A stretch of 64,000 nucleotides of DNA from Chondrus crispus. Lineage: Eukaryota; Rhodophyta; Florideophyceae; Gigartinales; Gigartinaceae. The stretch spans positions 329,218 to 393,217 of the forward strand of contig NW_005179283.1 in NCBI RefSeq assembly GCF_000350225.1. The letters are read 5' to 3'. Under the pieces are notes generated by a model. That model saw only the letters and a program-made list of their open reading frames with translations, was not told where the DNA came from and searched no databases. The stretch's first letter is position 1. The number at the start of each line of letters is the position of its first letter. Both the position numbers and the translations under genes were made by a program. Below, piece by piece: positions 22,777 through 34,963 of the stretch.

Positions 22777-24360
22777 ATGGTCCTCTTCTGTGCCACTTCT
22801 GGGCCGTTACAGTGCCATCAAATGAACCATTCCCTTCACAAAATCAACCATTTATTATCATTATTTCTGCTAGGGGAAGCGACGGAGGAAAAGTATTTAC
22901 AATTACCACCCCACAGTTTTTCGTGTCTTCAAGAGCAGGCTTCGATCGAAGATATATGCTCGATATACCAGAGCTTGCGTACCGCTGTTTCATTTTCCTA
23001 GGAACGAATTGTGTCGACCGACAAGTTGACGAGGATTGGGAAATGGATTTGAGTCCTTCTCAAGAATACGCGTTCATTTTCAACTGGCGGTCCGGAAGCT
23101 ACTCATGACTTGGGATCCTATAAGGCTTTAAGAACCAAGGCTTTATTCGCGGAGGCCTTACGTAAGTTTAATATGTACACTGGAGATATTTTCATTGAAA
23201 GAGCGGACTGGCCGTTCACTGTATATCTACATATCGCCGCTAGAATCCCTAACGCGCGTATGTTGAGCTGGGTCATCTCTCGCAGTCATCCTGCTCCCAC
23301 CACCCTAATCCCAAGTTTGTTAGAGTGCTTACAAAATTATAGTGGTAAGCACGAAAAGGAGGATTCCATACATCACCAAGAAATGGAAGCAGTTCAAGAA
23401 TATGTGGAGAAAAGCACAACCGCGATGTCCACACGACAAGCCTATCGGAACACAAGCGACCTCTGGGTCGAAAAAGCGTCGCAGGAACAGGAAACCAGCG
23501 AAGGAAAAGAAGGCCCGGAGGGAAGTAAGCTCCGAATCAGACACCGACAGCGATTCCGAGTGGGAGTATGATGACGCACCTAGTGAACAAGGAACTGAGT
23601 GGGCAGAGCCGGAAGCGCATGTTGAACAAGAAATTGAAGGGATACAGGCGAAAGTGGATGAGGCGGGTGTACAAGAAAAGGAACGGGCTGAGCTAGACAT
23701 CGCCGACCAGGACAGGCAAACAACAGAAGACTTTACCGAGGCCACTTCCAAGCGACCTCACAGCACTTCCTTCGAACAACGAACGCGGATGAACATCACG
23801 ACCAACGGCAGCGCGACATCCCCAACCTTTTCACACTTGGATACCCAGGCAATAAGGTCACCAGAGACGATGCCGATGTTCAATCGACCACAGTGATGCA
23901 GCTCCGCGTTCAACTGGAGGAAGCACAACGCGAGAAGAAAGAAGCAGAAGCCTCTCCTTTATTCCAAGCTGAAAAGCTACAGAAAGAGAAGGAGGAATCT
24001 ATTGAAAATAACAATGAAACCGTTATTAAAACTTGAGAAGGTAGAACGAGGCCCTCAGAACAAAGACACAGGACAACGACGAGATCAGAAAGGTTCGGTT
24101 AGAAGACGAGAATCTCCGCAAACAAATGGGGACATAGAACACTAACGATCCAGGACGCTCTTCTCGCGCTCGTGTGCCCAGCTTGAAATCTCTAGAAAGT
24201 ATGTCAAAAGCGAAACTGGCACAGCTTCGCGAAAGGATTGAACAGATATTAAAGGAGAAATAGATAACCCCAGTTGTCCGTATAGGGCTTCCGAACGAAA
24301 ATGTGAAATACAAAAAACTTTGCACGGACATACTCGAACTTTGGAAGCTACAATACTAGC
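22777..24360 (+). other. Unrecognised decayed coding-like block
   Basis: Several plus-strand open frames follow one another: 22812-23108, 23110-23571 and 23342-23896. They have ordinary protein composition, then a Lys/Arg-rich patch (KKRRRNRKPAKEKKARR), an acidic Ser/Asp patch (SSESDTDSDSEWEYDD) and a coiled-coil-like end near 23890-24020. The pattern suggests one decayed nuclear or transposon-borne protein. I recognise no family. Confidence 0.35.
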
Positions 24361-25040
24361 CATGCCTCTCGATCCCTCGATCCCCGACTAGCAGAAACTG
24401 AATAATTTATTTTATAACGCGTCGTTAATTAAACAAAGATATTTTTGAGCGGTTCGAACACAAGTAGAAGCCTCAAGATCTAACCTTTCCCCGCCGTATC
24501 GGTCCGCGGGATCTGTGAGTACTGGAGCCCTATAGCACTCGAAAAAATCCGGTTCCTATATCGCTCCATCATGTTTTAGGGCTTCAACAAAGGCACCGGT
24601 GCTGCTCGCATGTCACAGGCGTGATACGTTCCATAGGCGTGACACGCTCTATAGTCAGGCCATACACTTGTTGGAATTCATCGGTCGTACATGCACTGTA
24701 ATAGAGAGTGCATACTCTGTAAATGATCAGACTTTACATTGACTTTACAGCAAGGTGTCTATTTTTTTAATTATTTTCGTTGAAAGGACGTAGCACCGTA
24801 CATCAAGGACGCAGCGCCATACATCGAGATTTTTCATATAATGGGGGCTGGAGGAATAGGCACAGGATGCGTCGGCTCTTATTTTTTATATTGCAAGGAT
24901 AAAAGATGTTTAGAGCTACAGTTCGAGAGTTACCTTTAAAACCCCGCGCGAAATTGCGATAAATACGCGGAATTCTATACAGTACAGTATCTTGAGCGCG
25001 CGAAAGCAGTAACAATACGGCTTGAGCAACTATATAGAAC
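24361..25040. other. AT-rich intergenic stretch
   Basis: No gene or repeat structure is recognised. The last part may be the 5' end of the following Tc1/mariner relic, but no inverted terminal repeat was identified. Confidence 0.4.
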
Positions 25041-26113
25041 ATGGCATTTGGTCCCTCTGGTCTCCTTTCTACTATTCTACCTACAGTTTCAGTTGAAAAA
25101 AGTCTTGAAATGCCTCCAGGACACGCTATTACTTACCTTAAAAGGGGTCAGATACTGGCTCTTCAAACGGAATGTATCTTGTTTCGAAGGATCGCGGATA
25201 TGGTTAATCGATCCCTTGGCGCTGTACAAGGCGTTATTCTACAAGGCTTTAAACATAAAGAACTCAGAAAATGGAAAGGAAATCAAAATTTCTCGCAGAC
25301 TCAGAAAAGGGCTATGGTTCGGATGGCTCTTCAAGGAGAGGAAAGTGCTAGACAGATTTGGGCTCAACTAAAACTCACTATTGGAAACCGCCGTGTGCCG
25401 CAATATTTAAGTTCAGTTCCTTACCTCAAGTATAAAAAATGATCACCGCACCACAGATGACCCCTCTTCATAAAGAATACAGGGTCAAATGGTGCCGCAA
25501 GTATATCAGCAAAGAGGAATCGTTTTGGAACTCCGCCATCTTCAGTGATGAGAAGAAGTTCCACGGAGATGGCCCATACGGGCTTGCCTCCTATTGGCAT
25601 GATCTAAGAACGGAGGAGGGCATACATTCTAGGCGGCAAAAAGGGGGGTTTTCGGTAATGATTTGGGGAGCAATTAGTCTCTACGGAGTATCACCGCTGG
25701 TTTTTATGGATAACAGTCAAGAATCTAGTAAGTACTGTCAAGTTCTTACAGAAGGTTTACTACCGTTTGCTGCAGAGGTGTTTGGTGAAGGGCAAAATTG
25801 GTGCTTTCAGCAGGATACTGCCCCCCATCCATACTTCTAATTTAATCAAGAATTGGCTCTTTAATCATTCTATTACAACGGTGCCGAGGCCGCCGAAGCC
25901 CCAGATATCAACGTTATCGAAAACGTGTGGGGCGTGATGGCTGGGATGATGTACGCGCGAGGTAAGCACTATGAAAATGTGGAGGAGTTGAAGGTAGCCA
26001 TCGAGGAGGCGTGGTCTGCAGTGTGGTCCGATCTTTTACTCAGGCTGTACAAAAGCCAACCGTGTCGCATGCATGCAGGAATAGATGTTCGCGGCGGTGC
26101 GACCAAGTATTAA
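25041..26113 (+). pseudogene. Tc1/mariner transposase relic 1
   Basis: An N-terminal helix-turn-helix region (LKRGQILALQTECILFRRIA) is followed by AIFSDEKKFHGDGP (first catalytic Asp), MIWGAISLYG and CFQQDTAPH (second Asp). Then comes a decayed P-x-INVIENVWGVM segment (third acidic residue) and a C-terminal helix. Order and spacing are those of a Tc1/mariner DDE/D transposase of about 340 residues. The reading is spread over frames with stops, so it is dead. Confidence 0.8.
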
Positions 26114-26529
26114 GGCCTATTTTCTGTTTGTGTCATATGGAGTTTCGGATATTTATGGCTATTGCGCACGGTTTTTTTGATAGCTTGACACGGTATGCTT
26201 TTCTCATCAATTTGACATCCTAGTCGCTTTTATCGGCACGGGTTCGTGCCAGACACGTCCCAAGGCGGCACGTGTTACGCCGAAAGTGCTTGGTCACCTG
26301 TTGTCGATGAGTGTATTTATTTGAATTTCGTGCACTATATATCGAGACCCCCCTGACTGTCAAATTGGTCAAAATATAAAACTCCCCGAAATAAACTGAG
26401 GACCACACCAGAAAATTTCGCCACAGTATAAGCCATTGCGCTCCAGACCCAGGCATTGGCCTGGACATTTAGTATTACCAATCCGATGCAAATGAGCCCT
26501 CTTCCAGGACAAGCGCACAAACATAAACG
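26114..26529. other. Intergenic between two mariner relics
   Basis: No gene is seen. The minus-strand open frames here have no motif. Confidence 0.4.
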
Positions 26530-27790
26530 GATGAGTGTCCTCCCTCTTCTTGGTCCTCCACTTATTTCGCACGAAATTGGTATAGGACCAACAAAAAAAG
26601 AAAGATCTCTAGGCCCACGACAACATATGAACAACTCTAAACAAACGTTAAACAGTATTATCCACGTTCCTACATCTGTGCCAATCCCCGTTTCTTTACT
26701 ATTATTGCCAAATATGGGACGATCTACCCCTTTAACGGACCAGAAAAGAGGAAACATCCTCGGTCCAGCGCATAAAATGGTCCCCGAACGTAAGATCGCT
26801 GAGTTCATCGGCAAGTCTGAGACGGCCGTCCACAACTTTCTAGCAGGACATGGCGTCGAAAAGAACAAAAAAGCTGGGACGGCCGAAAGAAATTTCAAAT
26901 ACTCAGCTTTGCGCCCTTTTCAGACATGCATCAACTGGTAACTATACGGCTAGGCAGCTTCAAACTACGTTAGAACTGTCCGTCTCTGTTCGTCGTGTGC
27001 AGCAACTACTGTCTTGCAGTGGCCACATGACGTATAAAAAAATGATATGTGTTACGGCACTAACGGAGGATCATAAAAACTAGGGTGTGAGTGGGCGAAA
27101 GAATACGTCACCAGGCCACTGTTGAATTGGAAGGATTTCATATTTAGTGATAAAAAGAATTTCAATATGGATTGCCCCGATGGGTCCGCACACTATTGGC
27201 ACGACCTACGCACATAACTAAGATATTTTTCAACGCACCAGCAGTGTGCTCAGTCAGTGATGGTATAGGGAGCAATCGCCTACAAAAGTACCTCAGATTT
27301 GTTTTTCAATAATGAAAAGCAGGATTCAAAAGTTTACTGTAACGTTTTACAGGAGGGATTGCTCCCATTTCCCGAGGATACGGTTGGAGATACGTTCATT
27401 TTTCAGCAGAACATCGCGGCAAGGCATAGGGGTCATTACACTAAGGATTGGTTGGATGCGAATGATGTCTGTACGTTGCCATGGCCCGCCAAATATCCCC
27501 ACTTGATCTCCATCGAGATCGTCCGGGCACACTGGCACGTGCAGTCTAACATAATCAACCCCAATTTACATCTATTCAAGATTTCGAGGAGACTATTGTA
27601 GGCTGCTGGTATTATATATGCGGTGACGTTCGCAGGTGCCTTTTTGAGTCCATGCCACGTCGTTGTGTTGCTGTAATTGAAAGGAAAGGCCCACTAGTAA
27701 TATGGCATCTGTTACAATAAAACTTTCTCTTGGTCCTATAGTAATTTCGCCCGAAAGATTGGTCCTGTGTCGTATTTCTATATTTGGTGA
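26530..27790 (+). mobile_element. Tc1/mariner transposon relic 2 with inverted ends
   Basis: A region near 26540-26590 and its inverted partner near 27728-27770 share TTTCGnnCGAAATT and TATAGGACCAA motifs, consistent with terminal inverted repeats that are themselves partly palindromic. Between them lies a broken transposase: a helix-turn-helix (ARQLQTTLELSVSVRRVQQLL), FIFSDKKNFNMDCPDGS (first Asp), FIFQQNIAARH (second Asp replaced by Asn) and a PWPAKYPHLISIEIV remnant. Several stops and frame changes are present. Exact ends and the TA duplication were not fixed. Confidence 0.68.
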
Positions 27791-28906
27791 GCACATCATG
27801 ATATATTTGTAAAAAGATGGAGTGCTTTCTTCAATTACAGTATTCAAGTCTACTAGCCCCGCCCGCCTTTATCTCTGAAATTTTAGCAGCACATGCCAAA
27901 CCCGGATGTAAATATTGAGTGTTTTAGCGATGATTATAGCAGTATACAAGTTTCGCGCATCCACGTGCAGCAGCACACGTACACACTTGCTCAACCCTGC
28001 CGCCAAAAGCAAGACAGAATTTCCCCTACGTCTCACTGATCTTTCCGTCACACAACTTCGTCGTTCACCTCCATCCTCACCCAGTATTTACCCGATTCCA
28101 AAAACCTTGGTACAAAAACCTTATCACACATTCCAACTAGCTTCAAACACATATTACACACCAATGTGTCTTCCAATGCGCCGATAAAAATTAAAGGCAC
28201 AAACTTTTCGGCATCCGATGACCTCGCTCTTGCTATTTCTTGGTTATCTCTAACTCGAATCACAACCGAACAAACCAATGATGTGTTCTGGAAGAATAAT
28301 AATATCGTCTTCGCTTCTCAGCTTAATATATCACAGCCATAGACGAGTCATAGTCTCAAGAACAGGTGGACCACTGTCCAACGACTTACACAGAAGTATC
28401 TTGCGGCCGAAAAGCTGTACTGACAGAAGAACAAAACCGCCGGGTTAAATGTGCATGACAACGATCGGGAAATCATGAAGCTATATCGCGGTAGAAACGC
28501 TTCTGTGAAGGGCGATGAAAAGAAGTTGGCTGCGCCCTTTTAGTTCATGGAAGCAGTGACGCAACTCTCCAAGCACCCCAAGTTCTCCTCGCTTGTAGGT
28601 ACTCCATCATCCTCACGAATGGATCGGTACAGTTCCTCCGACATAGACATAGTTACCTACCGCGGTCTTCATCCTTCAAATTTCATGGACCCAGTGGAGG
28701 GGGCGCCTCATCTGACTTCTTCATCATCAACTGGTGTTATTGAGGTTGTGGGAAACATTTCGATGAGGACTCCGACCCTCAGTCGCCCGGTCGGCGTGAA
28801 GAAGCTGAAAGCATTCCAGTCTGGAATGCTTTCAGCTTCTTCACGCGTTCTTCGCACTTTGTGGCGTTGAGTCGGGTTGCTCGCGACTTTGTTGAGCAGT
28901 AACTCC
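27791..28906. other. Unassigned sequence up to the first scaffold gap
   Basis: Only short open frames without motifs are seen. A near-perfect hairpin with arms of about 25 bp and almost no loop spans 28797-28847, 60 bp from the gap. Confidence 0.4.
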
Positions 28907-29006
28907 NNNNNNNNNNNNNNNNNNNNNNNNNNNNNNNNNNNNNNNNNNNNNNNNNNNNNNNNNNNNNNNNNNNNNNNNNNNNNNNNNNNNNNNNNNNNNN
29001 NNNNNN
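28907..29006. other. Assembly gap (100 N)
   Basis: Exactly 100 N, a conventional placeholder for a gap of unknown length. Relative order and orientation across it rest on scaffolding. Confidence 0.98.
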
Positions 29007-29479
29007 AATGACGTCAGGAATAGCCCTCTTCCGTACCCCGCACCACACACCACATCAGTTAAACCCATTAACCATATTTGTGTACGTAACTCACCTACGA
29101 TTTGCGGAGTGAAGTAGTTCACATAAAGTGTACATGCAGAGCGAGGGCCGCTGTGATCCGTTTAAAATTTGCACTGTTCTGCAGCGCTTCGCTGACTCTC
29201 GCCATTCTTCACGCAATCTTCGCAGGCCTTGCTCAGCCCCCTGAGGAGGCTGCGCAAGGCCTGCGACGATTGCGATGTCTATGGCGAGAGTCAGCGAAGC
29301 GCTGCAGAACAGTGCAAATTTTAAACGGATCACAGCGGCCCTCGCTCTGCATGTACACTTTATGTGAACTACTTCACTCCGCAAATCGTAGGTGAGTTAC
29401 GTACACAAATATGGTTAATGGGTTTAACTGATGTGGTGTGTGGTGCGGGGTACGGAAGAGGGCTATTCCTGACGTCATT
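29007..29479. repeat. 473-bp near-perfect palindrome beside the gap
   Basis: The sequence from 29007 reads as the reverse complement of the sequence ending at 29479, with the centre near 29243 and a short imperfect loop region. Matching frames of 97 residues appear on both strands. It begins exactly where the N run ends, so it could be a true inverted duplication or a fold-back assembly artefact. Confidence 0.9.
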
Positions 29480-30288
29480 CGTTTTGGGGACATCAACAAC
29501 TGTGGTGCGTATGGGTCGAGGGAGGACGCTTTGGAAGCCTTTAAAGAATTGTCCGAGAGCTTTTCGTCCTCCCGAAATTTATTGAGAAGTGATGGGCCGG
29601 TGCTGGAGAATGGGACTTTAAGTACAAGGACTAGGGCTTTGTTGACCACTGAGGGTGTATTGGAATTTTACGAGTACGGGAGGCGAATAGAGCAGCAAAA
29701 CATGAGCAGAGGACTGCCTGCCAAGCTGAAGCTGTCTCGCGCCGAGCAGCCCGTGAACAAGAGGCTGCAGATCGTTTGCGCGTGAGGGAGGACACTCGGC
29801 GAGCGCGTATCCATCGTACAGTTTGGCTTCCAAACCGTGGGATGAGAGAGGTTATGCGTGCACAATGTGGCGGCTTCCGGAGGTGGTCCGCACGTCAGCG
29901 TGTACTGTGTACACCAAGTGTCCCCTAAAACTTTGAACATAGCACAGCAGCGCTTCTCCCCTCTCTTCATCGCCGTGGTAATCTCTCTTTCCTGTACTGC
30001 TTGTTTCGCCAATTTCTATTTCACGCGTCGCGTCTATTTCTCTATCATCATTCAGGTTGCTACTTCTCCGGCGGTTAGCAACAGCGCTTTGCATCGAGCA
30101 AGCAAAATCTAAGTGACCTCTTCTTGCGGGGATCTCTTTGGAAAGTGGATTGTTCGTTTTTGATTTTTGGCCTGAGTCTAATTCTTATAGGGTAAGGACG
30201 CCGAAATAAGGTTCTTGTCGGGAGCTGGTCAGGGATACCCGGACATATTTAGACAGGTTTCAAGTTTGTCACGTTTATTGACTCGAGA
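29480..30288. other. Unassigned sequence
   Basis: The open frame 29438-29785 starts in the palindrome and continues into unique sequence; it has charged helical composition but no known motif. The rest holds no supported gene. Confidence 0.35.
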
Positions 30289-31823
30289 ATGGCCCTGAAG
30301 AGGCGTAAAACTCCTCAGAGTCGTAACACTCCTCAGGGGAGCAGACGTGCCCGTGTTACGAGACAAAAAGCTTCACCTTCGTTTCAAAGTAGGGCTGCCA
30401 GCCGAGCATCTTCTGGTTCCAGTTCGCAGTCCGCAAAGGACAGTGGTTTTGTTGGGGGCCAATGTGGCTCTGTTTGCTCGTGTTAGTGCTAAGGATGCAC
30501 GCGTGAAGGTGAGAACTGCAAGCTTGTTCGGAGAAGAGGGTGGAAGACTACTCTATAACGTTCATGACCATGACATGAGGGAACTTACGAATCGGATATA
30601 AATCGCGCCTATCTGGAAGACAAGTTGGGACACGGGTCGTGAGACAGTTGCATGTGCGTATAAAACTCCCTCAAACGAGGAAATGCCGCATCCCAAGACA
30701 CTGGCTGACATTCAGGCCTTTCAACGCTATGCCTGGTCTCTGGATATGATGGAGGCTGAGGGAGATGGCGAAGTGGACATGATGGATGGCGATCTCCCTG
30801 ATGCACCCACGCCTCCGCCTCAGCAGCCTCTTAAGCAGAGTACCTCAGGTCCTCTTACCCCTGAGAACAACGGTACTCCAGGTCATAAGAGGCTCCTGAG
30901 GTGTCGGAATCGAGAAGAAGGCCCTCCGGTAAAGAGAAGACTCCTGGATACTCCTGGGCGAGGTGGTGAGGGAAGGCCTGCTTACCCAGTTATCAAGTTG
31001 GCTAAGACACCCGAAGAGGATACTGTGACCCCTCATCCACCAGTTGATGAGAGGGATAGTCCAGGAGACCCCAATCACAGTCCAGATTGGTGCTGGAGCT
31101 CTGCGAACGCCTGACTATATGGTCACAAATGTGATGGTGAACATCAACAGCGTTGAGTTCCCCGACTATGGTCATGCGGCGAGAGAAACGGAAGTTGGAC
31201 ACGTCAGTGGTATGAGGGAAAGCATCTTGGGTAATGGTTATTGATACAGCGCGGGAACCATTAAAATTACTGTAGCAGACAAGAGGTTCCTGGAGAATCC
31301 CGAAAGCTTCTTGGACAGTGGTAGACGTCTCCATCTCCCATCGAAGGGAGTCGACGGTGGGCACAGGAAAGAAAGTCTAGTGCAGGCGCAAGCGTTAACA
31401 AAGACACCGGAAGAGCGTGAAAAGCTAACGTGGGTACCAGCGCAGGTATATCTACGTCCCGATGGGCTGCCTATGTCCGACTCTGAGATTATCGGCGTCG
31501 GTGCCAATCTAAACGTACTCATCAGTACCGTTCGCAAAACAGACTTTGTCTACAACATCCATAGCGCCATGTCATGCATTCGCCTTATGATAGAACAGAC
31601 TGGTGTGCAGTTGTGCACCCTGACTCGACAGTCTGTTGTTATGGTTATGGACTCCATGCGGATTCTACCTACTATATCAGCAAATCAGCGTGGACGATAC
31701 GCAGCCATTGCTATGGGCCTTCTTCGAAACGGTACCCCCTCTAGGGCTCTCAAACAAGTCTCTGGGCAGATTGGATTGACACACGTGGACAACTCAACAT
31801 TTCTTGGTTTCGACAGGCTTTGA
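30289..31823 (+). pseudogene. Unrecognised decayed gene(s) with basic N-terminus and acidic Pro-rich middle
   Basis: A basic Ser/Arg-rich start (MALKRRKTPQSRNTPQGSRR) leads into a folded-looking stretch (NVALFARVSAKDARVKV). An acidic, Pro-rich linker (30683-31110) follows, then a longer globular region (31044-31823) with helical composition. The parts sit in more than one frame. No family is recognised. It lies directly upstream of the dioxygenase-like block on the same strand. Confidence 0.35.
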
Positions 31824-32860
31824 ATATTTCTTGCTCTACAGTGCTTGGACCTCTACCTAACTACTGCAGTACGGAGTGGTGCTCTTGAACAGTCAAGAGC
31901 ACTTTTATTTCAGCACATACAGGTGTTTTACATGCACATACGAGTATTGGGTACTGCAAGAAGCTTGCGTCATGGAGGGTCTGATAAAGACGTTCCCAAG
32001 AAACTGACAGAGCAGCGTAAATGTGGTGTGAACGGTGATGTGCTCGAAGAGATTTCTAACTTCCTATTAGAATCCTTCCCTGGCGAAGAGGCATTGAAGG
32101 ATGAGGCGAACCGCTCTGTTTAGAATCCGATCGTTAATGCTGGCGAAAGGGATGAGAATGATCGTGAGAAGGGAATTGGAAGCTTCATAACCACCCTCCA
32201 GGCTGTCACCACGAAGATGGAGACAGAAAGTACGTGGGTAGCAGTCAGGCCGGCCTGCTCGATGTCCGTCTAGGCCAGATGCTGGCGGCGATGAGAGTGG
32301 GCCATAGTAAGGATGGAAAGCCTGAAATGGCTATGCCGGAAACTGGGGGGGTCCTATACACCAGTGAAGGACTTCCAAGGCAGGCGCTCCACACCGACCT
32401 CGAAGTTAACAATCGAAGGGACCCGCATAAAGGTACCTGGGTACTTTGCCGTCTGTACATGGCAGTATGAAGCTCATCTTTGGGTTGTTCCTTACTCCCA
32501 CAAGTACCTCCGTAACTCTTCAGGTACAATCAGGGTGCTTTCCAATGCCGTTAAGGTAAAGAAGATAGGATTCCGCCGTACTCCGTCTTTTTCGGTCGAG
32601 GAGATCTCTGTCATGCTGGGGCGTCTCATGATGATTCTGATGGCATGGGCAAGAATGGATGTATTCGTTATCACATCTATTTTGTCCCAAGTCATATTAG
32701 TTTGATCGACGGGGTTCATTTCATTAACGACTTGACTCCCGACTTCGAGACCATTTCAGTCCCGTACAACAGCTCAGACGACGAGGAGGATGAAGTCCCC
32801 CTCCGTAGAACGCTGAGGAACACAAGTCAGGAAGTGACGACGGGCCTTCGTTAAACATTC
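31824..32860 (+). pseudogene. 2-oxoglutarate/Fe(II) dioxygenase-like block, decayed
   Basis: Reading the plus strand gives RQALHTD near 32390 (the His-x-Asp iron-binding pair), then VPGYFAVCTWQYEAHLWVVP. Next comes GRGDLCHAGA near 32605 (Gly-Asp then a distal His), then CIRYHIYFVP (Arg for 2-oxoglutarate). This order, H-x-D, G-D-x-x-H, R, is that of the double-stranded beta-helix dioxygenases, including AlkB, prolyl hydroxylase and TET/JBP types. The motifs are not all in one frame. Substrate cannot be told. An acidic tail (SSDDEEDE) follows. Confidence 0.45.
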
Positions 32861-33201
32861 CCAATGAAAAATCAGACGAAGAAAGTTCCGATGAGGAAGA
32901 CAGTTCCGATGAGAAGGATGCCGAAGAATTTCGTGATAATGGATCTCCTTCGAACACTCCTCGAGGGAAGGCCAATGTGGATAACAACGGGGGCGAGTAT
33001 TCGAATAGTGAATGAAAAGAATAATACCAATGCTTAGATGTATTGTTTATGCATACTACGGCGATAGAATGCAATAACATTAAACTGACTTGGTCGTATT
33101 GCTCTGTATTCTTCAATCATGCATCTGTTCTTCTAACCTTGAGTGACTGCAGTTATAAGTGACTGATACGAAAAGCTGCTTCCTCAAAACACGTAAAGCT
33201 C

Positions 33202-34775
33202 GTGAGCGGAATGCGCTTCACAACTAGTCCCCCTTACTTCATCAAGACATACTCGTTCCGTCACGTGCCCTCACCTTCTTCCAGCTCCTTTCTTGTTTAT
33301 GTTCCCAATACCACATCCTTTCTAGTTGCGGTACCCCCTACCTTAAATATGAAAGATTCCGTACAAGGTCTCCATTACGTACAAGGTCTCCATGACGGAG
33401 CAAAGATCGAGCTCTACTACTCTCTCGATGGCAAAGGTTCTGAAAGTGAATTTGTATGGTGGCCCGCCACAGTTGAGAAGCTTTCTTTTACAAATGGTAG
33501 CAAGGGTCCGAACCTATCAGCCTCTATACGGTTCTCTCCCTTGCATTGCTTTCGTTCTTCAGTACAGAACGTTGTGTTCGATCGAACACAAAGAACAGCA
33601 GGTCAGGGACAAGCAAATGTTCTTTACTCTTGGCGCTTTTCTCTTGGCGCCGCTCTATCAGAATCAGACTCTCAGTCACAGCGAAATGAAGCACTTTCTG
33701 AGGCCGAAGAGCAAATGAACGACGAAGATGACAACCCAAATTTTCACCGTAAGAGTATGGGGAAACAGAAGAAGACAGAAGTACCCGAGGATCCTTTTGA
33801 TGGATATGGGATGCTGTTCAAGAAAGACGTCAGTATGAAGATTTAGAGCGAGCTGTTAATCATTGTCGAAGCATCCTTAAGAAGCACGCTGCAGCGCTTT
33901 TTCGTCTACAATCTGAACGGATCATATCCATTTTACAAAATGGGAAGGGGAATCTGTTCCCACTGGATTTCGTACGGTCACGAGTTGTGCCGTCCTTAGA
34001 GAAACCTCCCTTAGTTCCCTCTCGATTTGGTGCCAGAGAACTACGCCAAGGCTTTCAGTTCTTCTCGCAAGAGCATTTCAACCGAAGCTCCCATTGCAAC
34101 ATGTCTCAGTTTGATCATGTACTTGACTACGTGCGCAGAACTGCAGGGAATAGTGCAATGATCCATCCTTCTTATGAGATCGTTAAGGCTAATCCGTAAG
34201 CAGAAGTTCGGATCTTGTTCTCATCATTAGAGTCCCTGGCACGTACCTTTGCCCCAATATCTTCCGCTTTGCTTAGAATAGTCGTCCTCAAACAAAAACT
34301 GGAACGTGGCACGAGATCACTCACCGGACTTTGCATTCTAGGATGTTTAGTGCAAAGTGAGAAGGATCATTTGGTTCCTATGTACCTCACAGTTGTTGAG
34401 GGATTGCCGCAGGCAGAAGATAATAGAGACTTTCTTGTCTTAACAAGGAAAAACACGTCGTGGAGTGGCTTGGAGAATATATTTATGGAGTCTCTAGTCC
34501 TGATGAATTCAAAATCGTACGGGCTCCTAAGCATGACAGAAGCCGTACTCAAGACCGACGAATTTGAAAAAGTGCAAGAACGGTTTTCGTTTTGTATCAC
34601 ATGGAAGCGCAAATCACACCCTGACCTAGGAAGGATACTGACTCCAGCCCCCAAGCGGGTCGAAGTGTTTGGGACACTGGAGGCGACAATTCCTCACGTC
34701 CTAGTCAGGGATGAGATACATTGCAAGGAAGTTGCAAGTCTCTGTTCCAACCTCACCTTCGAAGTTGATTCGTGA
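33202..34775 (+). pseudogene. Tudor-like domain protein, decayed or mis-assembled
   Basis: The first open block (33202-33846) holds GAKIELYYSLDG then EFVWWPATVEKLSF, a Tudor/agenet-like pattern, followed by an acidic Ser-rich region. The reading continues in another frame as a charged helix (YEDLERAVNHCRSILKKHAA) and then 33987-34199 and 34215-34775 in one frame. The stop between these last two sits next to GTAAGC and a CATTAG 35 bases later, which might be a very short intron. Total coding capacity is about 500 residues. Function is unknown. Confidence 0.4.
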
Positions 34776-34963
34776 TCACGCATTGAAACATTCTCTTCAA
34801 ATCGCATTAAATATAATGTACTCCAGAGACATTGATTACAACTCCATGTACTTTGAAAGACCTGTAATTTGTGACATACTTCATGAAAGTGTAGTTCACT
34901 AATCTTTACCCTCACAGAGACATTCTTACAGTACAACAATTCACGGTATGCATCTCTCTTTAC

